Position numbers and translations under genes: made by a program. From NCBI RefSeq assembly GCF_000369505.1, contig NZ_KB850055.1, forward strand, positions 372,001 to 436,000: a stretch of 64,000 bases of DNA, in the 5' to 3' direction. Every line of letters begins with the position of its first letter. The stretch's first letter is position 1. The notes beneath the pieces were generated by a model. That model saw only the letters and a program-made list of their open reading frames with translations, did not search any database and was not told the DNA's origin. Source of the DNA: Acinetobacter sp. NIPH 298. GTDB lineage: Bacteria > Pseudomonadota > Gammaproteobacteria > Pseudomonadales > Moraxellaceae. Of the stretch, positions 27,766 through 36,274 are shown piece by piece.

Positions 27766-28643
27766 CGGGTCAAGCAAAAAATACCGTCTATGAAGTTACG
27801 AAGACGACTGAGCTGCATCCATCCGAGCCCAAGCAATCAAGTTTCGTTCTGAATGCATTAGGAGGGTTTGTAGCTCGCCGCCGTAGTTTGATTCTTAGTT
27901 TGTCGAGTGTTTTGAGTGTATTGGCGATTTGGTATCTGATCACCGCATTAAAGATTGTCCCAAGCCTATTTTTACCAAGTCCACAGGCGGTATGGCAGAA
28001 GTTCCTTGAAGTCAGCCAACAAGGCTTTATGCAAGCCACCTTATGGCAACATTTGGCTGCGAGTATTTCACGGGTCTTATTGGCGCTTGTTGCAGCAATT
28101 GTGATTGGTGTGCCCCTAGGGTTGTGGATGGGGCAGAATAAATGGGTACGTGCGGTATTTGATCCTTTGGTTGAATTATTGCGTCCGATTCCTCCTTTGG
28201 CGTATTTGCCCTTATTGGTGATCTGGTTCGGCATTGGTGAAACCACCAAAGTGCTTTTGATTTTCTTTTCGATCCTTGCACCCGTGATTATCAGCAGTAC
28301 CCATGGCGTGTTGAGCCATCAACTTAATCGTGAGCGTGCTGCTTTATCTTTAGGCGCGAGCCAGTCACAAGTATTTTGGCATGTGATTTTACCAACGGCG
28401 TTACCGCATATTTTGACAGGAATCCGTATTGGTCTGGGTGTGGGCTGGTCAACCTTAGTAGCATCGGAGTTGGTGGCAGCAGATCGTGGTATTGGTTTTA
28501 TGGTGCAGTCAGCGGCGCAATTCCTGATCACTGATACTGTGGTACTCGGCATCATTGTGATTGCCATTGTCGCCGTCAGTTTTGAATTGTTTTTGCGTTG
28601 GTTACAACAGCAACTCTCGCCTTGGTATGGTCAACAGTTATAA
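27762..28643 (+). CDS. tauC: TauC, taurine ABC permease
   Basis: BPD-type permease of 293 residues with about six membrane helices after a 35-residue polar N terminus. Family marks are LVELLRPIPPLAYLPLLVIWFGIG and the EAA loop AALSLGASQSQVFWHVILP. It belongs to the tauABCD operon, overlapping tauB and lying 14 bases before tauD. Confidence 0.95.
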   Translation: MTGQAKNTVYEVTKTTELHPSEPKQSSFVLNALGGFVARRRSLILSLSSVLSVLAIWYLITALKIVPSLFLPSPQAVWQKFLEVSQQGFMQATLWQHLAASISRVLLALVAAIVIGVPLGLWMGQNKWVRAVFDPLVELLRPIPPLAYLPLLVIWFGIGETTKVLLIFFSILAPVIISSTHGVLSHQLNRERAALSLGASQSQVFWHVILPTALPHILTGIRIGLGVGWSTLVASELVAADRGIGFMVQSAAQFLITDTVVLGIIVIAIVAVSFELFLRWLQQQLSPWYGQQL

Positions 28644-28657
28644 GTGTGGATGTAAAA

Positions 28658-29503
28658 ATGACGTTAAATATTGAAATCATTAAACCAAGCATTGGTGCAA
28701 TTATTCACGATGTAGATCTAAATACGGTTGATGAAAAGACCACCCAACACATTCAACAGGCGTTGCTTGATCATCATGTGATTTTCTTCCGTCATCAGCA
28801 GTTAGCACCGCAAGCCCAAGCTGATTTGGCACGTGGTTTTGGTTCTTTGCATATTCATCCGATTTTTCCAACGGTGGAAAATGTACCTGAAATCATTGTA
28901 TTAGATAGTTGGAAACAAGACTTACGGGACAATGAACTTTGGCATACCGATGTCACGTTTAGCCAAAATCCGCCATTGGGTTGCGTCTTACAAGCCATCA
29001 AGATTCCACCTGTGGGTGGCGATACACTGTGGTCAAGTGGAGTCGCTGCATTTGCTGCACTGGATCAAGACTTACAGCAAAAGTTGCAGGGCTTAACGGC
29101 TACCCATGATATTCGTCAGTCTTTCCCGATTGAACGTTTTGCACATAATGAAGTTGAGCGTCAAAAACTGGAACAAACCTTTAAACGTAATCCTCCAGTC
29201 ATTCATCCAGTGGTGAGAACCCATCCTGTCACAGGTCAGCCGATTTTATTCGTGAGTGAAGGTTTTACCACGCGTATTAATGAATTAGATGAGGCGGAAA
29301 GTGCTGAGTTGTTGCAGTATTTATTTGAGCATGCGACCAATGAGCAGTTTCATTTACGTTGGCAGTGGCAAGCGGGTGACGTGGCAATTTGGGATAATCG
29401 TTGCACGCAGCATAAGGCTTTATTTGATTATGGTGATGCACATCGGATTATGCATCGCGCCACCATAAGTGGTGATGTGCCGTTTTATAAAGCTGCAAGT
29501 TAA
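28658..29503 (+). CDS. tauD: TauD, taurine dioxygenase
   Basis: Fe(II)/2-oxoglutarate-dependent dioxygenase that hydroxylates taurine, releasing sulfite and aminoacetaldehyde. From ATG 28658 the protein has 281 residues, the usual family length. The facial triad is visible: His and Asp in LWHTDVTF and the distal His in NRCTQHKAL; the 2-oxoglutarate-binding Arg lies in HRIMHRATI. A longer reading frame from 28598 would overlap tauC by 46 bases and add residues that do not belong to the family, so 28658 is preferred. Confidence 0.95.
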   Translation: MTLNIEIIKPSIGAIIHDVDLNTVDEKTTQHIQQALLDHHVIFFRHQQLAPQAQADLARGFGSLHIHPIFPTVENVPEIIVLDSWKQDLRDNELWHTDVTFSQNPPLGCVLQAIKIPPVGGDTLWSSGVAAFAALDQDLQQKLQGLTATHDIRQSFPIERFAHNEVERQKLEQTFKRNPPVIHPVVRTHPVTGQPILFVSEGFTTRINELDEAESAELLQYLFEHATNEQFHLRWQWQAGDVAIWDNRCTQHKALFDYGDAHRIMHRATISGDVPFYKAAS

Positions 29504-29528
29504 GTCTCTATTTTTTGGTTATTTAAAG

Positions 29529-29565
29529 CAAGCTTAGGATCGTAATGAGTCCTAAGCTTGTTTGT
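29529..29565 (+). terminator. Terminator of the tau operon
   Basis: An 11-base perfect stem CAAGCTTAGGA (29529-29539) / TCCTAAGCTTG (29550-29560) has a 10-base loop and is followed by TTTG. It lies 25 bases after tauD. Confidence 0.7.
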
Positions 29566-29740
29566 GCTTGAATGATAATCTGTTGAACATTTGACAAAAA
29601 ATACATTTTTTTAGACCAAAATCCCTTTTTATAAAAAAATAAATTCCCTTAACGCTTTTGGCTATCGCATAATTTTGTTTAACTTTAAACATGCTTTATA
29701 ACAGATAGTTAGAAAAAGAATTTAATAAGGGAATGTACCA

Positions 29741-31489
29741 ATGTATCAGGTTGGTTGGGATAAGCAGGAAATTCAAATAAAACCCAAAGGCTACGCCATG
29801 TTTGGCTATGGTCAATGGTCACATCGAGCTTATGAAAAGCGAACGGCTTTATATGCGCGTAGTTTTAGCATCGTCGATCAGCAGCAAAATCGGCTTATTT
29901 TTTGCTGTTTAGACTTGGGCTGTATTACCCATGCCATGCGTAGTCAAACGGTGACGAGACTTCAGCAAAGCTTTGGTTCAGCGTTTAATGAAAATCAATT
30001 GGTCTTGACCGCAACCCATACCCATTCAGGGCCGGGCGGCTGTGCACATGAAGCCTTGTATAACATGCCAACACCGGGTTTTGTGCCCGAACACTTAAGT
30101 GCGATTGTCGATGCGATTATTCTGAGTATTCTGACTGCCATAGAGCAAGAACAAGAGACTGAGATTTTCCTGACCACACAGAGTTTTGCAGAAAACATAC
30201 CTGTGGCATGGAATCGTTCAATTAAGGCTTATAACCGTAATCCTGATGTCATCCAATATTCAGAAACTGAAACACATTTGGCGATGAATCGTGAAATGCA
30301 ACTGGTCGGTTTTTATCGGGAGCAAAAATTACAATCCTTTATTTCTTTGTTTGGGGTACATGCCACCTGTCTTGGAAATAAGCTAAAGGCACATGATGGC
30401 GATAATAAGGGCTATGCCGCTGCATTTTCAGAGCAGGCTTTGATTGATCAAGGGATTCAAAATCCTGTCACGATTTTTGCGCAAGCAACAGCAGGCGATG
30501 TTTCCCCACATTTTCATGGCAAAAACCAACTCAAGATTCGCAACAAAATTAAAGGCGAACAAGAGTACCAATATGCACAACAAAATGGACGTTATCAAAG
30601 TGAATTGGCTTTAATGGCATTTCAGCATCCTTTGCAACAGATAAAGGGGGAAATTGATGCAGTATTGTCTTATGTGGATTTAAGCAATATTGAAATTCCG
30701 CCTGAGTTTGCTGCTGGGCGAGTCGGTGCAAAAACCAGTCAACCGTGTCATGGCGTTGCTTTTTTTGCAGGAACGCCTGTCGATGGACTCGGTGCGCCAA
30801 AGCCTTTAATCAAAGCGATGCAGTTTTTAGCCAATCAATTTCGAAAACAAAAAACCAAGCATCCTTTAGCGTCTGATTCTACTGCCTATCAACAACTATA
30901 TGCCTCACAAGGACCAAAGCTGATTTTACTAGAAGCAGGCGCAAAAAAGATTTTAGGGCAGCCGATTGGTTTTCCGCCGAGTATGCTTGATCCGTTGATT
31001 GCAGAAATGAATCGACAAGTCAAAGTAGGGGCAATTCAGCGAAGTCCTTTAGTGCCGAGTGTAGTGCCATTACAAATCATTCGATTAGGTCAGTTAGCAC
31101 TTGCGTGCTGTCCGGGTGAGTTTACGACCATTGCAGGACAACGCGTTGTTCATAGTGTAAAACAAGTTTTGGCTGATCAGCCTGATATAGATCGAGTTTG
31201 GTTAAGTTCTTATTGCAATGATTATATGGGGTATGTCACCACTTATGAGGAATACCAAGAACAAGCTTATGAAGGTGGGCATACCTTATTTGGTCAATGG
31301 ACACTTGCCGCTTGTCAAAGCAAATTCAAACATTTAGCAGAACAATTATTGCGAGATAAGAATAAACGTAATGATGTTCAAGGTTATGATCAAACGACGC
31401 GGCCAAAGCCGATTCCAGAACAAGAACTCGCAAAGCGAACCAATCACGGTAACTTAAAAACTGCCGTACGCCAAGGAGAGGCAGTATGA
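29741..31489 (+). CDS. Neutral/alkaline ceramidase-like amidohydrolase
   Basis: Family of neutral ceramidases, zinc enzymes that hydrolyse the amide bond of N-acylsphingosines. The 582 residues hold the zinc-site motif ATHTHSGPGG (about 90-99) and the nucleophile motif GDVSP with Ser near residue 255, so the catalytic core looks intact. There is no signal peptide, and the protein is shorter than secreted bacterial ceramidases (about 650-670), apparently lacking much of the C-terminal domain. A cytosolic location and a substrate other than ceramide are therefore likely (inference). AAGGGA lies upstream of the ATG. The next gene overlaps by 4 bases. Confidence 0.8.
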   Translation: MYQVGWDKQEIQIKPKGYAMFGYGQWSHRAYEKRTALYARSFSIVDQQQNRLIFCCLDLGCITHAMRSQTVTRLQQSFGSAFNENQLVLTATHTHSGPGGCAHEALYNMPTPGFVPEHLSAIVDAIILSILTAIEQEQETEIFLTTQSFAENIPVAWNRSIKAYNRNPDVIQYSETETHLAMNREMQLVGFYREQKLQSFISLFGVHATCLGNKLKAHDGDNKGYAAAFSEQALIDQGIQNPVTIFAQATAGDVSPHFHGKNQLKIRNKIKGEQEYQYAQQNGRYQSELALMAFQHPLQQIKGEIDAVLSYVDLSNIEIPPEFAAGRVGAKTSQPCHGVAFFAGTPVDGLGAPKPLIKAMQFLANQFRKQKTKHPLASDSTAYQQLYASQGPKLILLEAGAKKILGQPIGFPPSMLDPLIAEMNRQVKVGAIQRSPLVPSVVPLQIIRLGQLALACCPGEFTTIAGQRVVHSVKQVLADQPDIDRVWLSSYCNDYMGYVTTYEEYQEQAYEGGHTLFGQWTLAACQSKFKHLAEQLLRDKNKRNDVQGYDQTTRPKPIPEQELAKRTNHGNLKTAVRQGEAV

Positions 31490-32766
31490 ATGAATTTAGT
31501 CAGGCAACTTGGTCGAATTGGTCAGGTTTTCAAAAAGCTTATCCTGAGCAGATTTTACAACCGACCAATATTTTAGAGTTACAGCGAATTGTGCAAGATT
31601 ATCCAAAAATACGGGTGGTCGGTGCAGGACATTCATTTACGCCTTTGGTCTGTACCGATGATTTGTTATTGTCTTTAGATCGTATTGCAGGTGTTGAGTC
31701 TTCAGATATTGACCGCTGTCAAAGTACCATCTATGCAGGAACACGATTATACAATTTAGACCAACACTTACACCCGATCAATCAAGCCTTGATGAATCAG
31801 GGCGATATCGATCAGCAGAGTCTGGCAGGTGCAGTTTCAACAGGAACGCATGGCACAGGCGCAGACTTACATTGTATTTCAGCTTATGTCGAAGCCTTTG
31901 AGTTACTGACGGCTTCAGGTGAAATCCTAAAATGTAGTCGAACAGAACATCCTGAAATTTTTGCCGCAGGACGTGTTTCCTTAGGCAGTTTAGGGATTTT
32001 GACCAAGATTACCATGCAAAATCGTCCGCGCTACAAGCTAAAAGAGCATATCGAACTTTGCCCAGTCAAAGACATGATGCAACATATTCAGCAATGGAAG
32101 CATCAACATCGGCACATTGAGTGTTTTGTATTTTCCTACGAAAAACAGGTGATGTTAAAAACCTTAGATGAAACTGATGAGGAGCTCTTGCCACGTAAAG
32201 AAAACTTCCCATCGGATGATACTTTGCTGACCATGTGCTCTGAGCTCACCCGATTTTTCCCACCAATCAATCCCTATTTGCAGAAGCTTTTAGGGGTACT
32301 GGTTAAACCAACAACTTATGTGGATTGGTCGAGTAAGATATTTCCAACGCCGCGCAATACTAAATTCAATGAAATGGAATATCAGATTCCTGTTGAGCAA
32401 GGCATCGAATGTCTAGATGAGGTTTTACATACCTTAAGAAATTATAAAGTCTCAACTTTTTTCCCACTCGAATTTCGCTTTGTCAAAGGTGATGATATTT
32501 GGTTGAGTCCTTTTTATCAGCAAGACTCGATTTCGATCTCAGTTCATCAATATCATAAACAAGATCCGCGTTTGATTTTTGATGTGATAGAACCGATTTT
32601 GCAGAAATATAAAGGGCGTCCACATTGGGGGAAAATGCATAATATAACCACCACGCAGTTGCGTGCTTTATATCCAAAGTGGGATGATTTTATGGCCGTG
32701 CGTCAGCGACTTGATCCGCAAGCCAAGTTTTTAAATCCATATTTAGAAAAGTTGTTTTGGGGTTAA
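31486..32766 (+). CDS. FAD-linked D-arabinono-1,4-lactone oxidase-like protein
   Basis: Flavoprotein of the aldonolactone oxidase/alditol oxidase group (VAO superfamily), 426 residues. The N-terminal FAD-binding domain shows VRVVGAGHSFTPLV and the GAVSTGTHGTG dinucleotide region. The C-terminal ALO domain ends with the active-site motif HWGKMH (about 385). Such enzymes oxidise lactones or sugar alcohols with oxygen. It overlaps the ceramidase-like gene (ATGA) with a strong AAGGAGAGG ribosome site, so the two are co-translated. The physiological substrate is unknown. Confidence 0.82.
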   Translation: MNEFSQATWSNWSGFQKAYPEQILQPTNILELQRIVQDYPKIRVVGAGHSFTPLVCTDDLLLSLDRIAGVESSDIDRCQSTIYAGTRLYNLDQHLHPINQALMNQGDIDQQSLAGAVSTGTHGTGADLHCISAYVEAFELLTASGEILKCSRTEHPEIFAAGRVSLGSLGILTKITMQNRPRYKLKEHIELCPVKDMMQHIQQWKHQHRHIECFVFSYEKQVMLKTLDETDEELLPRKENFPSDDTLLTMCSELTRFFPPINPYLQKLLGVLVKPTTYVDWSSKIFPTPRNTKFNEMEYQIPVEQGIECLDEVLHTLRNYKVSTFFPLEFRFVKGDDIWLSPFYQQDSISISVHQYHKQDPRLIFDVIEPILQKYKGRPHWGKMHNITTTQLRALYPKWDDFMAVRQRLDPQAKFLNPYLEKLFWG

Positions 32767-32836
32767 ATAGAATTTTTTATGAGTTGGAAGAGTCTTCGTA
32801 TCAGACTGTATTTAGAATCAAGATAAAGAAAAGGAT

Positions 32837-34006
32837 ATGAAAATGTTGGATCATTATTTTAAACAACTCAATTTCGATCTAAAAAAACAGGGGGTTATGA
32901 CACCACAACTCATCGTAGATGCGGCCGCTTTAAAACAAAATATCCAACATGTACAAGTGCGTTTGTCACATGCTCAGCACTTGAAAGCTCGTTTGGTGGT
33001 GAAATCACTTGCCTGTCTAGATTTATTAAAAATGTTGTCTGAACAGATCAATACGCAACGCTTTATGGTGTTTCACCAACCACATATTATTTCAATCTTA
33101 GAAAACTTTGCTGAAGCTGATATCTTATTAGGCAAGCCCATGCCAGCCCAAGCCGCTCGTTATTTTTATGAAAAGCATTCCGAATGGTTAGATGCAAAGG
33201 TTCAGTGGCTGGTTGATACCAAACAACGACTACAGCAGTATTTGGAAATTGCTCAGGTGTATTCAATTTGCTTAAACGTGAATATTGAAATTGATGTCGG
33301 CTTACATCGTGGTGGCGTGCAATCCACCCAGCAATTGGCTGAAATATTGAAGCTGATTCAGCAATACCCACAGTATTTAAAGCTATCAGGTTTAATGGGC
33401 TACGATGCACATGTCACTAAAATTCCAGCCATCATTAAAAAGCCTGAACTTGCGTATATAGAATCACAACAGATTTATGCCAATTATCAAAATCTCATTC
33501 AAAAACAGTTCCCAATGTTATGGAATGATGAACTTTGTTTTAATGGTGGTGGTAGTCCAACTTTTAGTTTTCATACTACTGAAAGTGTTTGCAACGACTT
33601 ATCTTTCGGCTCGATGTTATTAAAACCAAGCGATTTTGACAGTGATTTTTTAAAAGCTTTGCAACCTGCGTTATGGATTGCCGCGCCTGTATTAAAAGTA
33701 CTGCCTTTTACTCAGCTTCCATCTATGTCTTTCCTCGATAAATTGCCACATAAATCTAAGGCGTTGTTTATTTATGGAGGATATTGGCTAGCAAATTATG
33801 TCTATCCAAAACAAGCACATTCACATGTTTTGTATGGACGTAGTAGCAATCAAGAGTTGGTTAATGTCCCGAAAGATTATGATATTCAAGTAGATGATTT
33901 TGTGTTTTTAAGACCGACACAAAGCGAGGCAATTATTCCTCAGTTTTCTGAATTAAAGGTATATAAGCAGCATGCTTTTGAAAGCTGGCAAACTTTTCGA
34001 GAATAG
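32837..34006 (+). CDS. PLP enzyme of the alanine racemase / D-threonine aldolase fold (DSD1-like)
   Basis: A fold-type III PLP protein of 389 residues. The N-terminal barrel starts with TPQLIVDAAALKQNIQHVQ and has a Lys in KARLVVKSLACLDLL that is the likely Schiff-base residue. NVNIEIDVGLHRGGV and FNGGGSPTF are typical of D-threonine aldolase / D-serine dehydratase-like proteins. The C-terminal FLRPTQSEAIIPQF corresponds to the second domain. It lies 70 bases after the oxidase with its own AAAGGA site, and is probably in the same transcript. Racemase, aldolase and deaminase activities are all possible. Confidence 0.75.
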   Translation: MKMLDHYFKQLNFDLKKQGVMTPQLIVDAAALKQNIQHVQVRLSHAQHLKARLVVKSLACLDLLKMLSEQINTQRFMVFHQPHIISILENFAEADILLGKPMPAQAARYFYEKHSEWLDAKVQWLVDTKQRLQQYLEIAQVYSICLNVNIEIDVGLHRGGVQSTQQLAEILKLIQQYPQYLKLSGLMGYDAHVTKIPAIIKKPELAYIESQQIYANYQNLIQKQFPMLWNDELCFNGGGSPTFSFHTTESVCNDLSFGSMLLKPSDFDSDFLKALQPALWIAAPVLKVLPFTQLPSMSFLDKLPHKSKALFIYGGYWLANYVYPKQAHSHVLYGRSSNQELVNVPKDYDIQVDDFVFLRPTQSEAIIPQFSELKVYKQHAFESWQTFRE

Positions 34007-34018
34007 CGGTAATGCAAT

Positions 34019-34049
34019 AAAAAACCTTGTGATTTAGCACAAGGTTTTT
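34019..34049. terminator. Bidirectional terminator between the PLP enzyme gene and usp
   Basis: AAAAAACCTTGTG (34019-34031) pairs with CACAAGGTTTTT (34038-34049), loop ATTTAG. A and T runs on both sides let it serve the two converging genes. Confidence 0.85.
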
Positions 34050-34064
34050 GAATCAAAAGATATT

Positions 34065-34505
34065 TTATTGCTTTATGACCAGAACTGGAATGTGTGATTC
34101 AGTCAGGACTGTACGAGCAACACTACCGAGCAATAAACGTTTTACCCCAGTACGACCATGCGAACCCATAATAATCAAATCTGCTCCAATTTCATCAGCA
34201 ACAAAAAGAATGCCTTCACTGGCCGAGCCATGATAAATTTTAGTGGCAACATTGATATCATTTTGACTAAATGATTGAGCAATGTCCTGTAACTGCGTTT
34301 TTGCATGTGCTTCAGCTTGCATAAAATGCTCAGTTATCGCAGGTGCAACTTGGTAAAAGTCCACGCCCACATAAGGATCAACTGCAACCACACTCAGCAC
34401 TGTGACTTTTGCACCTGATAATTTCGCCAAAGACAGTGCATGTTCAACCGCCGCATAAGAAATTGGAGAGTCGTCCACAGGGACTAAAATATTTTGATAA
34501 GACAT
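34065..34505 (-). CDS. Universal stress protein (UspA family)
   Basis: Cytosolic single Usp domain of 146 residues, beginning ILVPVDDSPISYAAVEHAL and ending with the ATP-binding motif GSHGRTGVKRLLLGSVA, so it is of the nucleotide-binding class. Such proteins accumulate under starvation and respiratory stress. It is transcribed alone. A TAAGGAG ribosome site lies upstream of its ATG on the minus strand. Confidence 0.92.
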   Translation of the reverse strand: MSYQNILVPVDDSPISYAAVEHALSLAKLSGAKVTVLSVVAVDPYVGVDFYQVAPAITEHFMQAEAHAKTQLQDIAQSFSQNDINVATKIYHGSASEGILFVADEIGADLIIMGSHGRTGVKRLLLGSVARTVLTESHIPVLVIKQ

Positions 34506-34611
34506 GGTTACTCCTTATAATTTATCGTTGTGATCATTTGGGTTTGTTGAAGACCCTAATATGTTGATAACATACTTGAGCCGCCTCTAGCAAATAAAAA
34601 TAGGAACCTTT

Positions 34612-34902
34612 GTGTTACTCAGCTTAGATGCTTTTAAACAGCAAAAATTCGACCAGATGGCAACTAAAATAATCGCCGATCCTGAAACATATTTATGTTT
34701 TGATTCGGTTTCAGATTTTTATAAGGCGACGTGGTTAGATGAGTTTCCTCAAGGTACGACATGGTCGGCAACAGGCTTAGACGATGGTGCAGAACATTTC
34801 TATGCTGTGATTGAATATGGCTATCAATATTTATTGATCAGTCGTACAACCTCAATTGCTGTAAAATTAGGCACACGAGAAAATCACAATAAGAATAACT
34901 AA
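34612..34902 (+). CDS. Small protein of unknown function
   Basis: The 96-residue protein begins with GTG, preceded 6 bases upstream by TAGGA. It is acidic and aromatic-rich (TWLDEFPQGTTWSATGLDDGAEHFYAVIEYG) with no signal peptide or membrane helix. I do not recognise a family. Codon use looks like that of the neighbours, and the frame is open with a plausible ribosome site, so it is probably real. It lies alone between usp and the DUF2505 gene. Confidence 0.6.
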   Translation: MLLSLDAFKQQKFDQMATKIIADPETYLCFDSVSDFYKATWLDEFPQGTTWSATGLDDGAEHFYAVIEYGYQYLLISRTTSIAVKLGTRENHNKNN

Positions 34903-35009
34903 TCGGAGCAGTCACCAATTTTTGCTAGTTCACACTTTGTGATTCTGATGAGAATGATATACTTCGGACGGTGATGAAATCCTAAATAAAACGAAATGGA
35001 AATTTAAAA

Positions 35010-35501
35010 ATGGCACATCAATTTACGGTAAATGAAACAATTCATGGTGTTTCAATTGAAGACTTTTCAAGACTGGTTGCGAATACAGCTTTGCATGAAG
35101 CAGTGTGTAAACGTATTCCTGGGGAAAACTTAGAAATTATTGAATCTGCTATAAACGGTGATACTTATACGCTGCGCCGTGAATATAATCTTGATGTAAA
35201 TATTCCAGATGTTGCGAAAAAGTTGTTAAAAAATGCATTCCGCTTAAAACGTTCTGATATTACCCATTTGAAAAATTTAACTTCAACGGTTGAGTTGGGT
35301 GCAAATTTACCTTTAGAAGCAAAAGGTGAGCGTAGTGTTACGGGTGACAGTGAAAAAGTAAATATCTCTTTGACTTGGACTGTAAAAGTAAAAGTGCCAT
35401 TGATCGGCGGTATGCTAGAAAGACATGCTGAAGGTGAAATTCGTAAATTTAGCCAACTCGAAATTGAAATTGTTGCTGATGAATTAAAGAAAAATCTTTA
35501 A
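35010..35501 (+). CDS. DUF2505 family protein
   Basis: The 163-residue soluble protein resembles the DUF2505 family, a group with a predicted START/SRPBCC-like fold that may bind a hydrophobic ligand. Seen are HQFTVNETIHGVSIEDF at the N terminus, a central region of alternating hydrophobic strands, and a C-terminal amphipathic helix. There is no signal peptide. It is monocistronic with a strong terminator after it. The function is unknown. Confidence 0.7.
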   Translation: MAHQFTVNETIHGVSIEDFSRLVANTALHEAVCKRIPGENLEIIESAINGDTYTLRREYNLDVNIPDVAKKLLKNAFRLKRSDITHLKNLTSTVELGANLPLEAKGERSVTGDSEKVNISLTWTVKVKVPLIGGMLERHAEGEIRKFSQLEIEIVADELKKNL

Positions 35502-35520
35502 TTTAACTTAGATTAGAAAA

Positions 35521-35556
35521 AACGCTTCGTACCATCAATACGGAGCGTTTTTTTAT
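35521..35556 (+). terminator. Terminator after the DUF2505 gene
   Basis: AACGCTTCGTA (35521-35531) pairs with TACGGAGCGTT (35539-35549), with one G-T pair, followed by a run of T. Confidence 0.85.
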
Positions 35557-35637
35557 TTTAGCGTGAAAATGATAGAAGCCACATGAAATATCCAATACTA
35601 TGTTATTTACTATTTGATCAAGAATAAGGTCATTGTT

Positions 35638-36120
35638 ATGAGTGTGGTTTTAGCTGTAGCACAGCGCGGTGAAAATATTTTAACCCTTAAAGCTGCAACC
35701 GTTGGGGATGGAGAGTTTAATAGTGAATGGTTGATGCAACTTGCTTCAGCGATGCATGCGACCATGCTTGATCGTAATGGTGTTGGAATTGCAGCACCGC
35801 AGGTTTATATTTCAAAACGAATTATTATTGTCGCTTCTCGTCCAAATATACGCTATCCCGATGCGCCTGAAATGGATGCAGTAGTGATGGTGAATCCTGA
35901 GATTCTAGCCTTTTCTCAAGCCACTTGTTTAGGTGAAGAAGGGTGCTTGAGTGTGCCAGATCAGCGCGGGGTAGTGGAGCGAGCACAAGCGATCAAAGTA
36001 CGTTATTACACTTTGCAAGGTGAGGTGGTTGAAACCACATATGAGGGTTTTCCCGCGCGGATCGTTCAACACGAAGTGGATCATTTGGATGGTGTGTTGT
36101 TTGTGGAGCGGATGAATTAG
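35638..36120 (+). CDS. def: Peptide deformylase (paralogue)
   Basis: Removes the N-formyl group from nascent proteins. The 160 residues hold all three catalytic motifs: GVGIAAPQ, EEGCLS (metal Cys) and HEVDH (two metal His and the catalytic Glu). The ATG at 35638 has AAGGT 7 bases upstream; a TTG eight codons upstream is unlikely. It stands alone, not next to fmt (the usual place of the housekeeping def), so it is likely a second deformylase. This matters because deformylase paralogues can affect sensitivity to actinonin-type inhibitors. Confidence 0.9.
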   Translation: MSVVLAVAQRGENILTLKAATVGDGEFNSEWLMQLASAMHATMLDRNGVGIAAPQVYISKRIIIVASRPNIRYPDAPEMDAVVMVNPEILAFSQATCLGEEGCLSVPDQRGVVERAQAIKVRYYTLQGEVVETTYEGFPARIVQHEVDHLDGVLFVERMN

Positions 36121-36274
36121 TTTGATGTATGGCATTTTAAAACATACTTTAAGTTTACACGGTGTATGGCAACCTTTAAATTATTACAAAAGCTATAATT
36201 TCAATATTATCAGTAATCTGTACTATAAGACTTAATCTAAATTATAACTTGAAACATTCAAAGGCTAGATGACC

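Noticed and set aside
28598..28657. Upstream extension of tauD
   Set aside because: It would overlap tauC and adds residues not found in the family; ATG 28658 gives the normal length.
34536..34560. Partial match to the dispersed 16-mer (GAAGACCCTAAT) upstream of usp
   Set aside because: Only the last 10 bases agree and the context differs, so it may be chance.
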